Below, one piece after another: positions 6,338 to 6,577 of a stretch of DNA of 6,577 nt. Made by a program: the position numbers and the translations under genes. Location of the stretch: positions 1 through 6,577 of the forward strand of contig PTLJ01000095.1 in assembly GCA_002938045.1 (NCBI GenBank), in the 5' to 3' direction. This DNA is from Alphaproteobacteria bacterium MarineAlpha3_Bin4 (GTDB taxonomy: Bacteria; Pseudomonadota; Alphaproteobacteria; Rhodospirillales; Casp-alpha2). Numbering within the stretch: the stretch's first letter is position 1; the number at the start of each line of letters is the position of its first letter. The notes beneath the pieces are model-generated. The model saw only the letters and a program-made list of their open reading frames with translations, was not told the DNA's origin and ran no database searches.

Positions 6338-6577
6338 ATGGAACGCAAAATCTTACCTGATATCGTTCAATGCCGGGGGATCACTTCCGTTACCCCGGAT
6401 GACACAATGTTCACCGCTGCCAGCAAGATGGCTAACGCCAATGTCGCCGAGTGGGTCGATGACGTCGGCCAGGTGGGCTTTGTCGCGGAGGATATTCTGC
6501 GTCACCACAGCGACCCTCGCTGGCCTCCTCGGACGGGGTCTGATTGGCGTTGTTGTGCATCGACTGCAAACCGCCGA
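6338..6577 (+). CDS. Partial CBS-domain-like ORF, possibly degenerate
   Basis: The ATG at 6338 follows GAGG (6326-6329) with 8-nt spacing, and 80 codons stay open to the window edge. The first 36 or so residues resemble the start of small stand-alone CBS-domain proteins: MERKILPDIV, then ITSVTPDDTMFTAASKMANANVA, matching the usual pattern of a short strand, a V-x-P turn and a helix with AA-x-x-M. VDDVGQVGFVAEDIL (40-54) resembles the following strand and the usual G-x-ERDIL motif, but several hydrophobic residues normally found between NVA and DD are missing. DPRWPP (59-64) resembles the usual DP-x-x-TPV, yet the helix expected before it is almost absent. From residue 65 on (RTGSDWRCCASTANRR) nothing looks like a CBS domain. 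The ORF may be a divergent CBS protein or a decaying one with small deletions and a later frameshift. Ligand and partner are unknown. Confidence 0.5.
   Translation, partial: MERKILPDIVQCRGITSVTPDDTMFTAASKMANANVAEWVDDVGQVGFVAEDILRHHSDPRWPPRTGSDWRCCASTANRR

Noticed and set aside
1..6577. Mobile element, CRISPR array, tRNA or rRNA
   Set aside because: The only recombinase has XerD features in a core-gene neighbourhood. No terminal inverted repeats, regularly spaced repeats or cloverleaf-like sequences were seen on reading both strands.

Overview
This window is a compact chromosomal segment, fairly GC-rich (roughly 60% by eye), with a gene order typical of Alphaproteobacteria, most like Rhodospirillales and relatives. 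A Xer-type site-specific recombinase gene and an envelope-protein gene stand head-to-head with aroK-aroB, and a CorC/CNNM-family gene follows aroB. The lineage call rests on gene order and protein character only; no database was searched. There are no RNA genes, insertion sequences, CRISPR arrays or prophage genes.

Left half (1-2948, minus strand): a three-gene transcription unit read leftward. It starts with a 45-residue single-pass membrane protein (2811-2948). Next is a 690-residue Sec-exported, Ala-rich, mostly helical protein of unknown function (758-2830), whose start overlaps the small gene by 20 nt. Last is xerD (1-761), whose ATG overlaps the previous stop as ATGA. xerD is cut by the window edge before its last catalytic motifs and has no visible stop here.

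Middle (2949-3170): a 222-bp divergent intergenic region, AT-rich in its centre. It holds a possible TTGACG/TATGCT promoter toward aroK, an imperfect 11-bp direct repeat, a 10-bp stem-loop in the presumed aroK leader, and an upstream ORF that overlaps the aroK start.

Right half (3171-6577, plus strand): aroK (shikimate kinase) and aroB (3-dehydroquinate synthase) overlap by ATGA and encode two steps of the shikimate pathway. After a 71-nt gap comes a 428-residue DUF21-CBS-CBS-CorC_HlyC membrane protein of the CorC/CNNM family. The gap holds a stem-loop and a 10-codon mini-ORF with a strong Shine-Dalgarno sequence. After a further 121 nt begins a partial ORF that resembles a stand-alone CBS-domain protein but looks internally eroded; it runs off the right edge.

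Most of the window is ordinary core genome. The least explained parts are the small membrane protein plus 690-residue exported protein, the mini-ORF/hairpin arrangement before the CorC-like gene, the aroK leader, and the degenerate CBS ORF at the end.
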